A stretch of 64,000 bases of DNA from Clostridium sp. CF012 (GTDB lineage Bacteria > Bacillota > Clostridia > Clostridiales > Clostridiaceae): NCBI RefSeq assembly GCF_018861755.1, contig NZ_JAHLEF010000028.1, forward strand, positions 1 through 64,000, in the 5' to 3' direction. The notes below the pieces were generated by a model, which searched no databases, was not told the DNA's origin, and saw only the letters and a list, made by a program, of their open reading frames with translations. The translations under genes and the position numbers were made by a program. This document shows, one piece after another, positions 41,598 to 51,167 of the stretch; within the stretch, counting starts at the first letter, position 1; each line of letters begins with the position of its first letter.

Positions 41598-41663
41598 TAC
41601 AGCTAAAAACTATATTTAAAACAGTTCACTCAATACAAAGGTAGTTAGTAACTTTTAGCTGTA
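41598..41663. repeat. 11-bp inverted repeat in the PTS upstream region
   Basis: TACAGCTAAAA (41598-41608) is the exact reverse complement of TTTTAGCTGTA (41653-41663), 44 nt apart. It lies about 360 nt upstream of the first PTS gene in an otherwise non-coding 630-nt gap. It could be part of a structured leader or a looped operator. Confidence 0.45.
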
Positions 41664-41822
41664 TCTATATTAAAGATGAGCTCATCTACTTAGCTATGAG
41701 TTAATAACTATCGGTAGTATTATATGCAATAACAGAAAAAAGTATACTTGCTAAATAAATGATAGTGGATGTAAAGTAAAAATGTGAATGCTTAAAAAAT
41801 AAATTAACTATTACAACATCAG

Positions 41823-41863
41823 TATAATTTTATGATGATGCCACTTGCCACGTGGGTGGCACC
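41823..41863. repeat. 41-bp repeat, copy 1 (upstream of PTS operon)
   Basis: A 41-bp stretch starting TATAATTTTATGA and containing GATGCCAC...GTGGCACC with an inner CCACGTGG palindrome. It matches 48998-49038 with one difference. The two copies flank the PTS operon (42026-48911). It can form a GCCAC/GTGGC hairpin; there is no T-run after this copy. Confidence 0.7.
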
Positions 41864-41922
41864 AATATTCCAATATTAAATATTGTCATCATTAGCTAAT
41901 GACTAATGAATTTATCTTTGAA

Positions 41923-41951
41923 TTGTGTGTAAAGGGTTACTGGAATATAAT
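41923..41951 (+). promoter_or_regulatory. Candidate promoter of the PTS operon
   Basis: TTGTGT, 17 nt, TATAAT, 75 nt before the first EII gene. The -35 is weak, as expected for an activator-dependent (MtlR-type) promoter. Confidence 0.5.
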
Positions 41952-42025
41952 TAAAATATAGTAATTAAGAAATTGTTTCTGCAGAGATTTTTAGTGATTA
42001 CAAAAAAGTATAGGGGGAAAGCTAA

Positions 42026-43417
42026 ATGTCAGACCTTCAAATAAACACTAAAACAAATACCAAAGGAAAAATTCAAGAAAGAGTACAAAGTTTCGGAAGA
42101 TTTTTAAGCGGAATGGTACTTCCAAATATAGGTGCATTTATAGCCTGGGGATTAATAACAGCACTGTTTATACCGACGGGATGGTATCCAAATGAACACT
42201 TTGCTAAATTAGTTGGTCCAATGATAACTTATCTTCTGCCATTACTAATAGGATATACTGGTGGTAAAATGGTGGCCGGAGCAAGAGGTGGAGTAATTGG
42301 TGCAATTGCAACTATGGGAGTTGTAATAGGAGCAGATATTCCAATGTTTATGGGTGCAATGATAATGGGACCACTAGGTGGTTACGTTATAAAGAAATTT
42401 GACGAATCTATTGAAGGTAAAATACCAGCAGGTTTTGAAATGTTAGTAAACAATTTTTCAGCAGGAATTCTTGGAGCAATGCTTGCAATGCTTGCATTTT
42501 CTGGAATTGGGCCAGTAGTTCAGGGACTAAACAGTGTTTTGAAGACAGGAGTAGAAGCTATAGTAAATACAGGATTATTGCCACTAGCCTCCCTGTTTAT
42601 AGAACCAGGGAAAATACTATTTTTAAATAATGCAATAAATCATGGAGTCCTGGGACCTATAGGAATACAAGAAGCTAAAGAACTCGGGAAATCAGTATTT
42701 TTCCTACTAGAAGCAAATCCAGGTCCTGGACTTGGAATACTCGCAGCATATTGGATGTTTTCAAAAGGTGCAGTTAAGCAATCAGCACCTTCAGCTATAA
42801 TAATTCATTTCATTGGCGGAATACACGAAATTTATTTCCCTTATGTTTTAATGAATCCTTTGCTTATAATAGCAGTAATTTGTGGTGGAGCTAGTGGAGT
42901 ATTGACTTTCCAAATATTTGGAGCAGGCTTAATCGCAGCAGCATCTCCAGGAAGTATACTCGCAGTTATGGCAATGACTCCTAAGGGCGGATATTTTGGA
43001 GTGCTAGCTGGTGTGCTTGTAGCCACTGTGGTTTCCTTCCTAGTAGCCGCAGTAATAATAAAAAGAAGTAATGGTAAGACTACTGGAAATGAATTAGAAG
43101 AGGCAAAAGAAAAGGTAAGTGATTTAAAAGGGATAAAAGTTAAAACTTTTAACAAAATAATATTTGCCTGTGATGCAGGAATGGGATCCAGTGCAATGGG
43201 AGCAACAACTTTAAAAAACAAATTTAGAAAAGCAGGCTTGGATATGGATGTTGTACATTGTGCAATAAACGAGATTCCAGATAATGCCCAAATTGTTATT
43301 ACTCATGAAACCTTAGCAGATAGGGCAAGAACAAAAGTACCAAAGGCAGAGATTATTCCAATTAAAAATTTTATGAATAGTCCTGAATATGACAAATTAG
43401 TAAACAGACTTTTATAA
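42026..43417 (+). CDS. mtlA: PTS mannitol-type EIICB component 1
   Basis: A 463-residue membrane permease of the PTS mannitol family: EIIC domain (about 20-345) with G-R-F-L-S-G-M-V-L-P-N-I-G-A-F, P-M-F-M-G-A-M-I-M-G-P and the substrate motif G-G-I-H-E-I-Y-F-P-Y; then EIIB (about 370-463) with phospho-Cys382 in F-A-C-D-A-G-M-G-S-S-A-M-G. It has no EIIA, so it must borrow the EIIA from the second EII (45661) or another source. Its own mannitol/glucitol specificity cannot be told. AGGGGG precedes the ATG. Confidence 0.9.
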   Translation: MSDLQINTKTNTKGKIQERVQSFGRFLSGMVLPNIGAFIAWGLITALFIPTGWYPNEHFAKLVGPMITYLLPLLIGYTGGKMVAGARGGVIGAIATMGVVIGADIPMFMGAMIMGPLGGYVIKKFDESIEGKIPAGFEMLVNNFSAGILGAMLAMLAFSGIGPVVQGLNSVLKTGVEAIVNTGLLPLASLFIEPGKILFLNNAINHGVLGPIGIQEAKELGKSVFFLLEANPGPGLGILAAYWMFSKGAVKQSAPSAIIIHFIGGIHEIYFPYVLMNPLLIIAVICGGASGVLTFQIFGAGLIAAASPGSILAVMAMTPKGGYFGVLAGVLVATVVSFLVAAVIIKRSNGKTTGNELEEAKEKVSDLKGIKVKTFNKIIFACDAGMGSSAMGATTLKNKFRKAGLDMDVVHCAINEIPDNAQIVITHETLADRARTKVPKAEIIPIKNFMNSPEYDKLVNRLL

Positions 43418-43518
43418 TTTAAAAGCAAATTCATAAGAACAGTGAAACATAATGGGTTACTGTTCTTATAACTTATAATAATATTGATTTAAGCTTTAAA
43501 TAAATTTGGAGGTATTTT

Positions 43519-45651
43519 ATGCAGGATTACAAGATTAATTTACGCATAAAGAATATTTTGAAAAGTATATGTAAGGAGAATGATTATGTTACTATTTCTA
43601 AGATCGCAAAGGATTTAGATATTAGTGGCAGGACGGTACTTAGAGAAATTTCAGAGGTAGAAAAGTTTCTTAAAAAAAATGGAGTTAGTTTAGATAAAAA
43701 AACTGGAGTTGGTATAAAGGTATGCGGCACTGATTACCAAAAGCAGTGTATTATTAACCTACTAAATGGAGAAAAGGATGAGACAATATATTCCCCTTTA
43801 GAAAGAAAAAAGATAATTATCAGTGAACTACTTCAAAACCAGAACCCCGCTAAGATATATAACTTTACTAGAACTTTAAAAGTTACAGAAACAACTATAA
43901 GTAATGATTTAGAGAAAGCGGATGAGTGGTTTAAAAAACACAATTTAAATTTAATTAGAAAGCAAGGGCTAGGAGTCTATGTAGAAGGTAAAGAGAACCA
44001 TATAAGAAAAGCTATGATTAGTTTAATTTATGAAAATACAAATGAAAGTCAGCTTTTAGGTTTAATAAGACAAAATCTAACCAGTGTTGTATCAAATGAT
44101 ATTGAAGCCTCTTCTCGTAATAGGCTACTAAATCTAATAGACAACGAAACCATAAAAAAAATAGAAATTTTAGTTGAGAATATGGAGAAAGAAAGAAATT
44201 ATAAGTTGACGGATAGCGCCTTTGTTGGACTAATTGTTCATCTTGCACTTGCTATTGTAAGAATACAGAAAGGTGACAAAATAACTATAAATCAGGAGTT
44301 TTTAAAAGAACTAAGGGCTAGTGAAGAGTATTTAATTGCATCTAATTTGTCAATTAATATAATGAGAACATTTTCTATTAATATACCGGAGGATGAAATT
44401 GGATATATAACAATGCACATTAAGGGATCTAAAAATCGCGATGAAAAAAGCGTAATAGGGAATAAGATAGAAGGTACTAATAAAATAGGAAGTTTTGAAC
44501 TTATAAAGTTGTCAAAAGAAATTATTAGGATGGCTGAAATCCAGACAGGACGATTTCTTGGAAATAATGAAAATTTATTAACTGGATTAGTAAATCATCT
44601 TGGAACAGCAATTACAAGGTTAAAAATGAACCTTGATATTAGAAATCCACTTTTAGAAGAAATCAAGGCTAACTATTCTGATTTAATGATAATTAGTACT
44701 AAATGTGTGGAGGTAGTGGAAAAACATATTGGAATAAAAATGCCTGAAGCTGAAATTGCGTTTATTGCAATGCATTTAGGAGCTGCAATTGAAAATAGTG
44801 AAAAATTAATTAAACCTATTTACAAAGTTGCAATTGCTTGTCCTACAGGTATAGGAACATCAAGACTTCTTGCAACAAGAATCCAAAGTGAATATGATAA
44901 TATTGAAATCATAGATATAATATCTACAATCCACATTCAAGAAAGCTGGTTAAGAGAGGAAGATATAGATTTCATTATATCTACAGTTAATATAGATAAA
45001 TGTTTTAAACCAGTAATAAGAGTAAATCCACTGCTTTTTCAGGAAGATAAGGACCAAATTGCAAAACAAATTAAAGCTTTGAAAAATACAAACATTAGTC
45101 ATTCTAATAAGAAAACAAAAAATATTAAATTTAAGGATAAATTGCTTTTATTAAATATATATAGTGAAGCAATAATGCAGCTTTTAGATAATTTTTTCTT
45201 AAAAGAAATTAATAGTGCGAGTAGTGTAGATGAATTAATAACTGAAGCTAGTAAGGTAATAGAGCAGGAATTTGAAATGGAAGAAAAATTAAGAATAGCA
45301 CTAAAAAATAGAGAGGAAAAAGGGAATATAGTTGTAACGGGACATGAGATGATGTTACTTCATTGTAGGACTGACGTTGTGCAAAAACTTTACTTTGGTG
45401 CGCTAAAACTTTCAAAGGATTTAGAATGTTTAAATGGTAAAAATGAAATAGAACATATTAAGCTTGGAATTATAATGCTTGCACCAGAAGAGTGTAGCAC
45501 GCGGCATATAGAAGTTATAGGTCATGTTAGTAAAATGCTAATAGAAAGAGTTGACTTTCTTAAGTATTTAAAGGCTGGAGAGAAAAGCAAGGCTTTTGAT
45601 GAATTAAATGACATTCTAAAAGAGTTCTATAAGCAAAAAGTAAATAATTAG
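43519..45651 (+). CDS. mtlR: MtlR-type PRD transcription regulator
   Basis: A 710-residue multi-domain regulator: N-terminal HTH domains (about 1-160; I-S-K-I-A-K-D-L-D-I-S-G-R-T-V-L-R-E-I), two PRD domains (about 190-300 and 320-420; conserved His in E-I-G-Y-I-T-M-H-I-K and E-I-A-F-I-A-M-H-L-G), a Gat-type EIIB-like domain (about 430-520; C-P-T-G-I-G-T-S) and a C-terminal EIIA-Mtl-like domain (about 560-710; V-T-G-H-E-M-M-L-L-H). Such activators are controlled by phosphorylation by the PTS. It stands between the two EII genes and should activate their promoter. Confidence 0.9.
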   Translation: MQDYKINLRIKNILKSICKENDYVTISKIAKDLDISGRTVLREISEVEKFLKKNGVSLDKKTGVGIKVCGTDYQKQCIINLLNGEKDETIYSPLERKKIIISELLQNQNPAKIYNFTRTLKVTETTISNDLEKADEWFKKHNLNLIRKQGLGVYVEGKENHIRKAMISLIYENTNESQLLGLIRQNLTSVVSNDIEASSRNRLLNLIDNETIKKIEILVENMEKERNYKLTDSAFVGLIVHLALAIVRIQKGDKITINQEFLKELRASEEYLIASNLSINIMRTFSINIPEDEIGYITMHIKGSKNRDEKSVIGNKIEGTNKIGSFELIKLSKEIIRMAEIQTGRFLGNNENLLTGLVNHLGTAITRLKMNLDIRNPLLEEIKANYSDLMIISTKCVEVVEKHIGIKMPEAEIAFIAMHLGAAIENSEKLIKPIYKVAIACPTGIGTSRLLATRIQSEYDNIEIIDIISTIHIQESWLREEDIDFIISTVNIDKCFKPVIRVNPLLFQEDKDQIAKQIKALKNTNISHSNKKTKNIKFKDKLLLLNIYSEAIMQLLDNFFLKEINSASSVDELITEASKVIEQEFEMEEKLRIALKNREEKGNIVVTGHEMMLLHCRTDVVQKLYFGALKLSKDLECLNGKNEIEHIKLGIIMLAPEECSTRHIEVIGHVSKMLIERVDFLKYLKAGEKSKAFDELNDILKEFYKQKVNN

Positions 45652-45660
45652 GGGGAAGTT

Positions 45661-47607
45661 ATGAATAACATAGTAGCTACAAAAAATAAAACAGCAGGAA
45701 AAACTCAACAAAGAGTTCAGAGTTTTGGACGATTCTTAAGCGGAATGGTACTTCCTAATATAGGTGCTTTTATAGCCTGGGGACTAATAACAGCTTTGTT
45801 TATACCAACTGGTTGGAAACCAAATGTTCATTTTGCTAAATTAGTTGACCCAATGATAAAGTACCTTTTACCATTACTAATAGGATATACTGGTGGTAAA
45901 ATGGTGGGCGGAGCAAGAGGAGGAGTAATTGGTGCAATTGCAACAATGGGAGTAATAGTTGGAGCTGACATCCCAATGTTTATGGGTGCAATGATAATGG
46001 GACCTTTAGGTGGCTTCGTTATAAAGAAATTTGACGGAGCGTTTGAAGGAAAAATACCAGCAGGCTTTGAAATGTTAGTAAATAACTTTTCAGCAGGAAT
46101 TCTGGGAGCATTACTTGCAATGCTTGCATTTACAGGAATTGGTCCTATAGTCTTAGGACTCAATAGTGTTTTAAAAACTGGAGTAGAGGCTATAGTTAAC
46201 GCTGGATTATTACCACTGGCATCTATATTTATAGAACCAGGAAAAATATTATTCTTAAATAATGCAATAAATCATGGAGTCCTGGGACCAATAGGAATAC
46301 AGGAAGCTAAAGAACTTGGTAAATCAATATTTTTCTTATTAGAGGCAAATCCAGGTCCTGGACTTGGAGTACTTGCAGCATATTGGGTGTTTTCAAAAGG
46401 TGCAATTAAACAATCAGCACCTTCAGCAATAATAATTCATTTCATTGGTGGAATACATGAAATTTATTTCCCTTATGTTTTGATGAACCCTTTGCTTATA
46501 ATAGCGGTAATTTGTGGTGGAGTCAGTGGAGTATTGACTTTTCAAATTTTTGGAGCTGGCCTAATTGCAGTAGCATCTCCTGGAAGTATACTTGCTGTAC
46601 TCGCAATGACGCCTAAAGGAGGATATTTTGGAGTTGTAGCAGGTGTGCTTGTAGCCGCTGGGGTTTCATTCCTAGTATCATCTGTAGTAATTAAAAGATC
46701 AAATGGAAAGACAACTGGAAATGAATTAGAAGATGCAAAAGTGAAATTAAGTAAATTAAAAGGAAAAAAAGAAATAAAAGAAACAAATGAAATAAAAGAA
46801 ACAAATGAAATAAAAGCTAAAACTTTTAATAAAATAATATTTGCATGTGATGCGGGTATGGGGTCAAGTGCAATGGGTGCAACGACTTTGAGAACTAAAT
46901 TTAAAAAAGCAGGATTTAATATTGATGTAATAAATTGTGCAATAGAAAATATCCCAGTGGATGCTCAAATTGTTATTACCCATGAAAGTTTAACAGCAAG
47001 AGCAAAAAAAGTAGCTCCAAAGGCTGAGCATATATCAGTTAAAGATTTTCTTAATAATTCTGCTTTCGAGATTCTTTCAAGTAGATTACAATCAGGAAGT
47101 GATACTAATAGACAAGTTCAAGATGTTGCTCATAGTGACACAAGAAATGAAGAGGCTGTATCAAGCAAAATTCTTGAAAAGAAAAACATAAAATTGGGAC
47201 TCGAAAGTACAGATAAATATACAGCAATTAAAATGGCAGGTAGATTATTGTTCGAAAGTGGATACGTAGAAGAAGAATATATGGATGCTATGATTCAAAG
47301 AGAGGGTGATCTTTCAACATACATTGGTAAAGGAATAGCAATTCCTCATGGAGTGGGAGAGGCTAAGAAAAATATTAAAAAAACAGGAATGGTAGTTCTC
47401 CAATTTCCAAATGGCGTATTGTTTGAGGAAGACGAACTAGCTTATTTAGTAATTGGTATTGCTGGAGTTGGAAATGATCATTTACAGATACTTTCTAATA
47501 TTGCCAATGCTATTGATGGAGAAGATGATAGCATTGCTAATATATTAAAGAGCACAGAAGACGTTGAATACATTTACAACATATTTACAGTAAAATCTGA
47601 AGAATAG
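45661..47607 (+). CDS. mtlA: PTS mannitol-type EIICBA component 2
   Basis: A 648-residue fusion: EIIC (about 18-345), EIIB (about 385-475, phospho-Cys396 in F-A-C-D-A-G-M-G-S-S-A-M-G) and EIIA (about 505-648, phospho-His563 in I-A-I-P-H-G-V). EIIC and EIIB are very close to the first EII gene (42026), so one is a duplicate of the other with EIIA added or lost. The EIIC-EIIB linker has an 18-bp tandem repeat (46769-46812) coding K-E-T-N-E-I twice. GGGGGAAG precedes the ATG, 9 nt after mtlR. Confidence 0.92.
   Translation: MNNIVATKNKTAGKTQQRVQSFGRFLSGMVLPNIGAFIAWGLITALFIPTGWKPNVHFAKLVDPMIKYLLPLLIGYTGGKMVGGARGGVIGAIATMGVIVGADIPMFMGAMIMGPLGGFVIKKFDGAFEGKIPAGFEMLVNNFSAGILGALLAMLAFTGIGPIVLGLNSVLKTGVEAIVNAGLLPLASIFIEPGKILFLNNAINHGVLGPIGIQEAKELGKSIFFLLEANPGPGLGVLAAYWVFSKGAIKQSAPSAIIIHFIGGIHEIYFPYVLMNPLLIIAVICGGVSGVLTFQIFGAGLIAVASPGSILAVLAMTPKGGYFGVVAGVLVAAGVSFLVSSVVIKRSNGKTTGNELEDAKVKLSKLKGKKEIKETNEIKETNEIKAKTFNKIIFACDAGMGSSAMGATTLRTKFKKAGFNIDVINCAIENIPVDAQIVITHESLTARAKKVAPKAEHISVKDFLNNSAFEILSSRLQSGSDTNRQVQDVAHSDTRNEEAVSSKILEKKNIKLGLESTDKYTAIKMAGRLLFESGYVEEEYMDAMIQREGDLSTYIGKGIAIPHGVGEAKKNIKKTGMVVLQFPNGVLFEEDELAYLVIGIAGVGNDHLQILSNIANAIDGEDDSIANILKSTEDVEYIYNIFTVKSEE
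46769..46812 (+). repeat. 18-bp tandem repeat in the EIIC-EIIB linker
   Basis: GAAATAAAAGAAACAAAT is repeated twice in a row, followed by a partial third unit. It lengthens the linker relative to the first EII gene in frame. Confidence 0.7.
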
Positions 47608-47648
47608 ATTTGAATATTTATAAAAAATAAAAAAAGGTGGTAATTTAT

Positions 47649-48911
47649 ATGAAAACGAGAGCAGTTAGATTATACGGAAAAAAAGATTTAAGAATGGATG
47701 AATTTGAACTTCCTGAAATAAAAGAGGATGAAATACTCGTGAAAGTAGTAACGGATAGTATATGTATGTCATCCTACAAAGCAGCAATACTCGGAAGTGA
47801 CCATAAGAGAGTGCCGGGTGACATAGCAGTTAATCCTATTATAATAGGGCACGAAATGGCTGGAGATATAGTACAGGTTGGTTCAAAATGGAAGAATGAT
47901 TTTAAAGTTGGAAATAAATTTTCTATGCAACCAGCACTAAACTATAAAGGAAGTATGGATTCACCAGGATACTCATATAGGTATTGCGGAGGGGCTGCAA
48001 CTTATATAATAGTCCCACAAGAAGTAATGGAACTGGGCTGTTTATTAAAATATGAAGGCAAGGCATATTATGAGGCTTCGCTAGCAGAACCAATGTCTTG
48101 TATTATTGGAGGTTTTCATGCAAGTTTTCACACTGTAATGGGTAGTTATGAGCACAAGATGGGAATTGTTGAAGGCGGGAAGCTAGCGATGCTAGCAGCT
48201 GCTGGTCCTATGGGTCTAGGTGCAATTGATTATGCTATGCACTGCGACAGAAAGCCAGGTTTAATAGTAGTAACAGATATAGAACAGAGTAGATTAGATA
48301 GAGCAAGAGCAATATTTACTGAGGTTGATGCAAAGAAAGCTGGAATAGAACTAATATTTGTAAATACAAAAAATATAGAAGATGTTCCTAGCTATTTAAG
48401 GGACTTAACAGGTGGAACAGGCTTCGATGATGTATTTGTTTATTCTCCAGTTAAACAAGTCGTTGAGCAAGGAGATAAGATATTAGGTAGAGATGGTTGT
48501 TTAAATTTCTTTGCAGGTCCTACAGATACTAATTTTTCAGCCACATTCAATTTTTATAATGTGCATTATCAATCTACTCATACTATTGGAACCACTGGGG
48601 GGAATACAAATGATATGATTGAGTCTTTAAGGATGACAGAAAAAAATATTATAAATCCCGCAGTTATGGTTACACATATTGGAGGCTTGGATAGTGCAGC
48701 TGATGCAACACTTAAATTAACAGAAGTTCCAGCAGGCAAAAAACTAATATATACAAGTATATTTATGGATATTACAGCAATTGATGAATTTGAAGAAAAA
48801 GGTAAAGAAGACCCACGCTTCGAAAAATTAGCAGAAATTACAAAAAACAATAAAGGGCTTTGGTGTGAAGTGGCAGAAAGCTACTTACTCGAAAATTGGA
48901 AAATGGTATAA
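47649..48911 (+). CDS. Zinc-dependent polyol-phosphate dehydrogenase (SorE-like)
   Basis: A 420-residue medium-chain Zn-type dehydrogenase resembling L-sorbose-1-phosphate reductase (SorE). The GroES-like part has S-I-C-M-S-S-Y-K and G-H-E-M-A-G-D-I, and the Rossmann part A-A-A-G-P-M-G-L-G-A-I-D-Y. The ligand set is unusual: C-M rather than C-G-T/S-D, but E and H in G-H-E remain. It replaces the long-chain mannitol-1-phosphate dehydrogenase (MtlD) normally found with mannitol EII. This suggests the PTS imports a different hexitol or ketose, with this enzyme making fructose-6-phosphate or a related product. The ATG at 47649 follows AAAGGTGG. Confidence 0.8.
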   Translation: MKTRAVRLYGKKDLRMDEFELPEIKEDEILVKVVTDSICMSSYKAAILGSDHKRVPGDIAVNPIIIGHEMAGDIVQVGSKWKNDFKVGNKFSMQPALNYKGSMDSPGYSYRYCGGAATYIIVPQEVMELGCLLKYEGKAYYEASLAEPMSCIIGGFHASFHTVMGSYEHKMGIVEGGKLAMLAAAGPMGLGAIDYAMHCDRKPGLIVVTDIEQSRLDRARAIFTEVDAKKAGIELIFVNTKNIEDVPSYLRDLTGGTGFDDVFVYSPVKQVVEQGDKILGRDGCLNFFAGPTDTNFSATFNFYNVHYQSTHTIGTTGGNTNDMIESLRMTEKNIINPAVMVTHIGGLDSAADATLKLTEVPAGKKLIYTSIFMDITAIDEFEEKGKEDPRFEKLAEITKNNKGLWCEVAESYLLENWKMV

Positions 48912-48940
48912 AAAATAATATAAAAAGCCCATGGAAGAAA

Positions 48941-48988
48941 TAAATAAAGATGATCTATTCAAAATACTGAATAGATCATCTTTATTTA
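48941..48988 (+). terminator. Terminator of the PTS operon
   Basis: TAAATAAAGATGATCTATTC pairs perfectly with GAATAGATCATCTTTATTTA around AAAATACT. Confidence 0.75.
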
Positions 48989-48997
48989 ATAAAAAGC

Positions 48998-49038
48998 TAT
49001 AATTTTATGAAGATGCCACTTGCCACGTGGGTGGCACC
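48998..49038. repeat. 41-bp repeat, copy 2 (downstream of PTS operon)
   Basis: Same as 41823-41863 with one difference. Here it is followed by TTTTTC, so it can act as a terminator on the plus strand. It lies just before the end of the leftward transketolase gene. Confidence 0.7.
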
Positions 49039-49044
49039 TTTTTC

Positions 49045-51036
49045 TTACTTGCCCAGAAGTTTAAGCGCTCTATCAACAACATTTTCTGTTGTAAATCCAA
49101 ATTCTTTAAATAATGCATCAGCTGGTGCTGAAGCACCAAATCTATCAATGGCAATTATGTCTCCATCAAGTCCAACATATTTATGCCAACCAAAGGAAGA
49201 ACCCGCCTCAACTGCTAATCTAACTCTTAAAGCTTTTGGTAATATTGATTCCTTATAATCTTTTGATTGTGCTTCAAATAAATCTAAACAAGGCATGCTT
49301 ACTACTCTAGCCTTTATATCTTTTTCATTTAATACTTTAGCGCCTTCATAAATAAATTCTACTTCAGAGCCAGAAGCCATTAAAATGATATCAGGGTTTT
49401 TACCTTCATCTTCATAAGTTTTTAATACATAAGCACCCTTAAAAGCTTCCATTGATGTCTCTTCATATAGCGGAAGATTTTGTCTTGTAAGTATTAGTGC
49501 AGTAGGAGTTGTTTTTGAATTCATTGCAACGTACCAACCAGCAGCTGTTTCTTTAGAATCAGCTGGTCTAAAAACATTAAAGTTTGGTAGAGCTCGGAGT
49601 GCTGCAAGATGTTCAATGGGTTCATGAGTAGGTCCATCTTCACCAACTGCTATACTATCATGAGTTAAAACATAAGTTACTGGAAGACCCATAAGAGCAG
49701 ATAGTCTCATGGCACCCTTCATATAATCACTAAATACAAAGAAAGTTGAAACAAAGGGTTTAAGACCACCATGCACATAGATACCGTTTGCAATAGCTGC
49801 CATGGCATGCTCTCTTACTCCAAAATGAAGATTAGATCCATTTCTGTCTTCCCTCGAAAAATCTCCTTTATCCTTCATGTATGATTTATTAGAAGGAGCA
49901 AGATCGGCTGAACCACCTATAAGGTTTGGTACATATTTTGCTAATATATTTGTTATTGCTCCAGAAGAATTTCTTGTTGCAGCACTTCCTTCAAACTTCC
50001 ACATTTCCTGGACCTTAAGTAAATCTACAGGAAGTTCTCCGCTTTGCCAAACTTCATATTCTTTAGAAAGCTCTGGATTTATTTTGCTATACTCAGCATA
50101 AAGTACATTCCAAGCTTCTTCTTTTTTAGCAAACTCTGTTTTTAGATTTTCCATATGCTTAGTCACTTCACTTGGAACTGTAAATGGTTCTTCACTCCAG
50201 CCCATGGATTTTTTCATATCAGTTATATTATCTTCACCAAGTGGTTCTCCGTGTGCGGATGCTAAACCTTGTTTTTTAGCACAACCAAACCCAATAATAG
50301 TTTTAATCTTAATAAAAGAAGGTTTATTTAACTCAAGCTTTGCAGTTTCAATGGCACTACCTATAGCCTGCATATCATTGCCATCTTCTACATATAAAAC
50401 CTGCCATCCATAAGCATCAAATCTTTTGCTTACATCCTCTGTAAAGGCAATATCTGTAGATCCCTCTATAGATATACTATTTGAGTCATACATTACAATC
50501 AGCTTAGAAAGTCCTAAGGTACCTGCAAGGGATGCTGCTTCGCCAGAGATTCCTTCCATATTGTCTCCATCACCACATATGGCAAAGGTATAATGATTTA
50601 CAATAGCATGCTCTTTTGTATTGAATTTTGCAGCAAGATGGCTTTCAGCTATTGCCATACCTACTGCATTAGCAATGCCCTGACCGAGTGGACCTGTGGT
50701 AACTTCAACACCATTTGTATGACCGTACTCAGGATGACCAGGTGTTAAACTTCCTAGTTGTCTGAAATTCTTTAAATCTTCAATAGTTAGACCATATCCA
50801 AAAAGATGGAGTAGTGAATATTCAAGCATTGATCCATGCCCTGCGGATAATACAAATCTATCTCTATCCTGCCATTTTGAATTTTGAGGATTATGTTTCA
50901 TGTGATTTGCCCATAAGGTATATGCCATAGGTGCCACACCTAAGGGAAGCCCTGGATGACCTGATTTTGCTTTTTCTACTGCCTCAGCAGATAAAACTCT
51001 TATAGTATCTACGGTTAGTTGTTCAATTTTTTTCAA
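49045..51036 (-). CDS. tkt: Transketolase
   Basis: A 663-residue transketolase. The ThDP motif G-D-G-D-N-M-E-G-I-S-G-E-A-A-S-L-A-G-T-L lies at about 153-172 with the closing N-S at about 185; other marks are H-P-E-Y-G-H-T (H-x-E-x-G), V-R-E-H-A-M-A-A-I-A-N-G and D-S-I-A-V-G-E-D-G-P-T-H-E-P-I-E-H. It moves two-carbon units in the pentose phosphate pathway. It faces the PTS operon across a terminator; the sugar phosphates made there could enter this pathway. A strong AGGAGG-type site precedes the ATG. Confidence 0.95.
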   Translation of the reverse strand: MKKIEQLTVDTIRVLSAEAVEKAKSGHPGLPLGVAPMAYTLWANHMKHNPQNSKWQDRDRFVLSAGHGSMLEYSLLHLFGYGLTIEDLKNFRQLGSLTPGHPEYGHTNGVEVTTGPLGQGIANAVGMAIAESHLAAKFNTKEHAIVNHYTFAICGDGDNMEGISGEAASLAGTLGLSKLIVMYDSNSISIEGSTDIAFTEDVSKRFDAYGWQVLYVEDGNDMQAIGSAIETAKLELNKPSFIKIKTIIGFGCAKKQGLASAHGEPLGEDNITDMKKSMGWSEEPFTVPSEVTKHMENLKTEFAKKEEAWNVLYAEYSKINPELSKEYEVWQSGELPVDLLKVQEMWKFEGSAATRNSSGAITNILAKYVPNLIGGSADLAPSNKSYMKDKGDFSREDRNGSNLHFGVREHAMAAIANGIYVHGGLKPFVSTFFVFSDYMKGAMRLSALMGLPVTYVLTHDSIAVGEDGPTHEPIEHLAALRALPNFNVFRPADSKETAAGWYVAMNSKTTPTALILTRQNLPLYEETSMEAFKGAYVLKTYEDEGKNPDIILMASGSEVEFIYEGAKVLNEKDIKARVVSMPCLDLFEAQSKDYKESILPKALRVRLAVEAGSSFGWHKYVGLDGDIIAIDRFGASAPADALFKEFGFTTENVVDRALKLLGK

Positions 51037-51167
51037 TTTAGTTTCCTCCTTATTTATATATATTAATTTTTAGAATGTTAAAAGTTACTCGTAATAGATT
51101 ATGTCTTATAATAAATATAAGAGATTATCCTATATATTGCAAGAACTTATAATTTCCATTAAAACAT

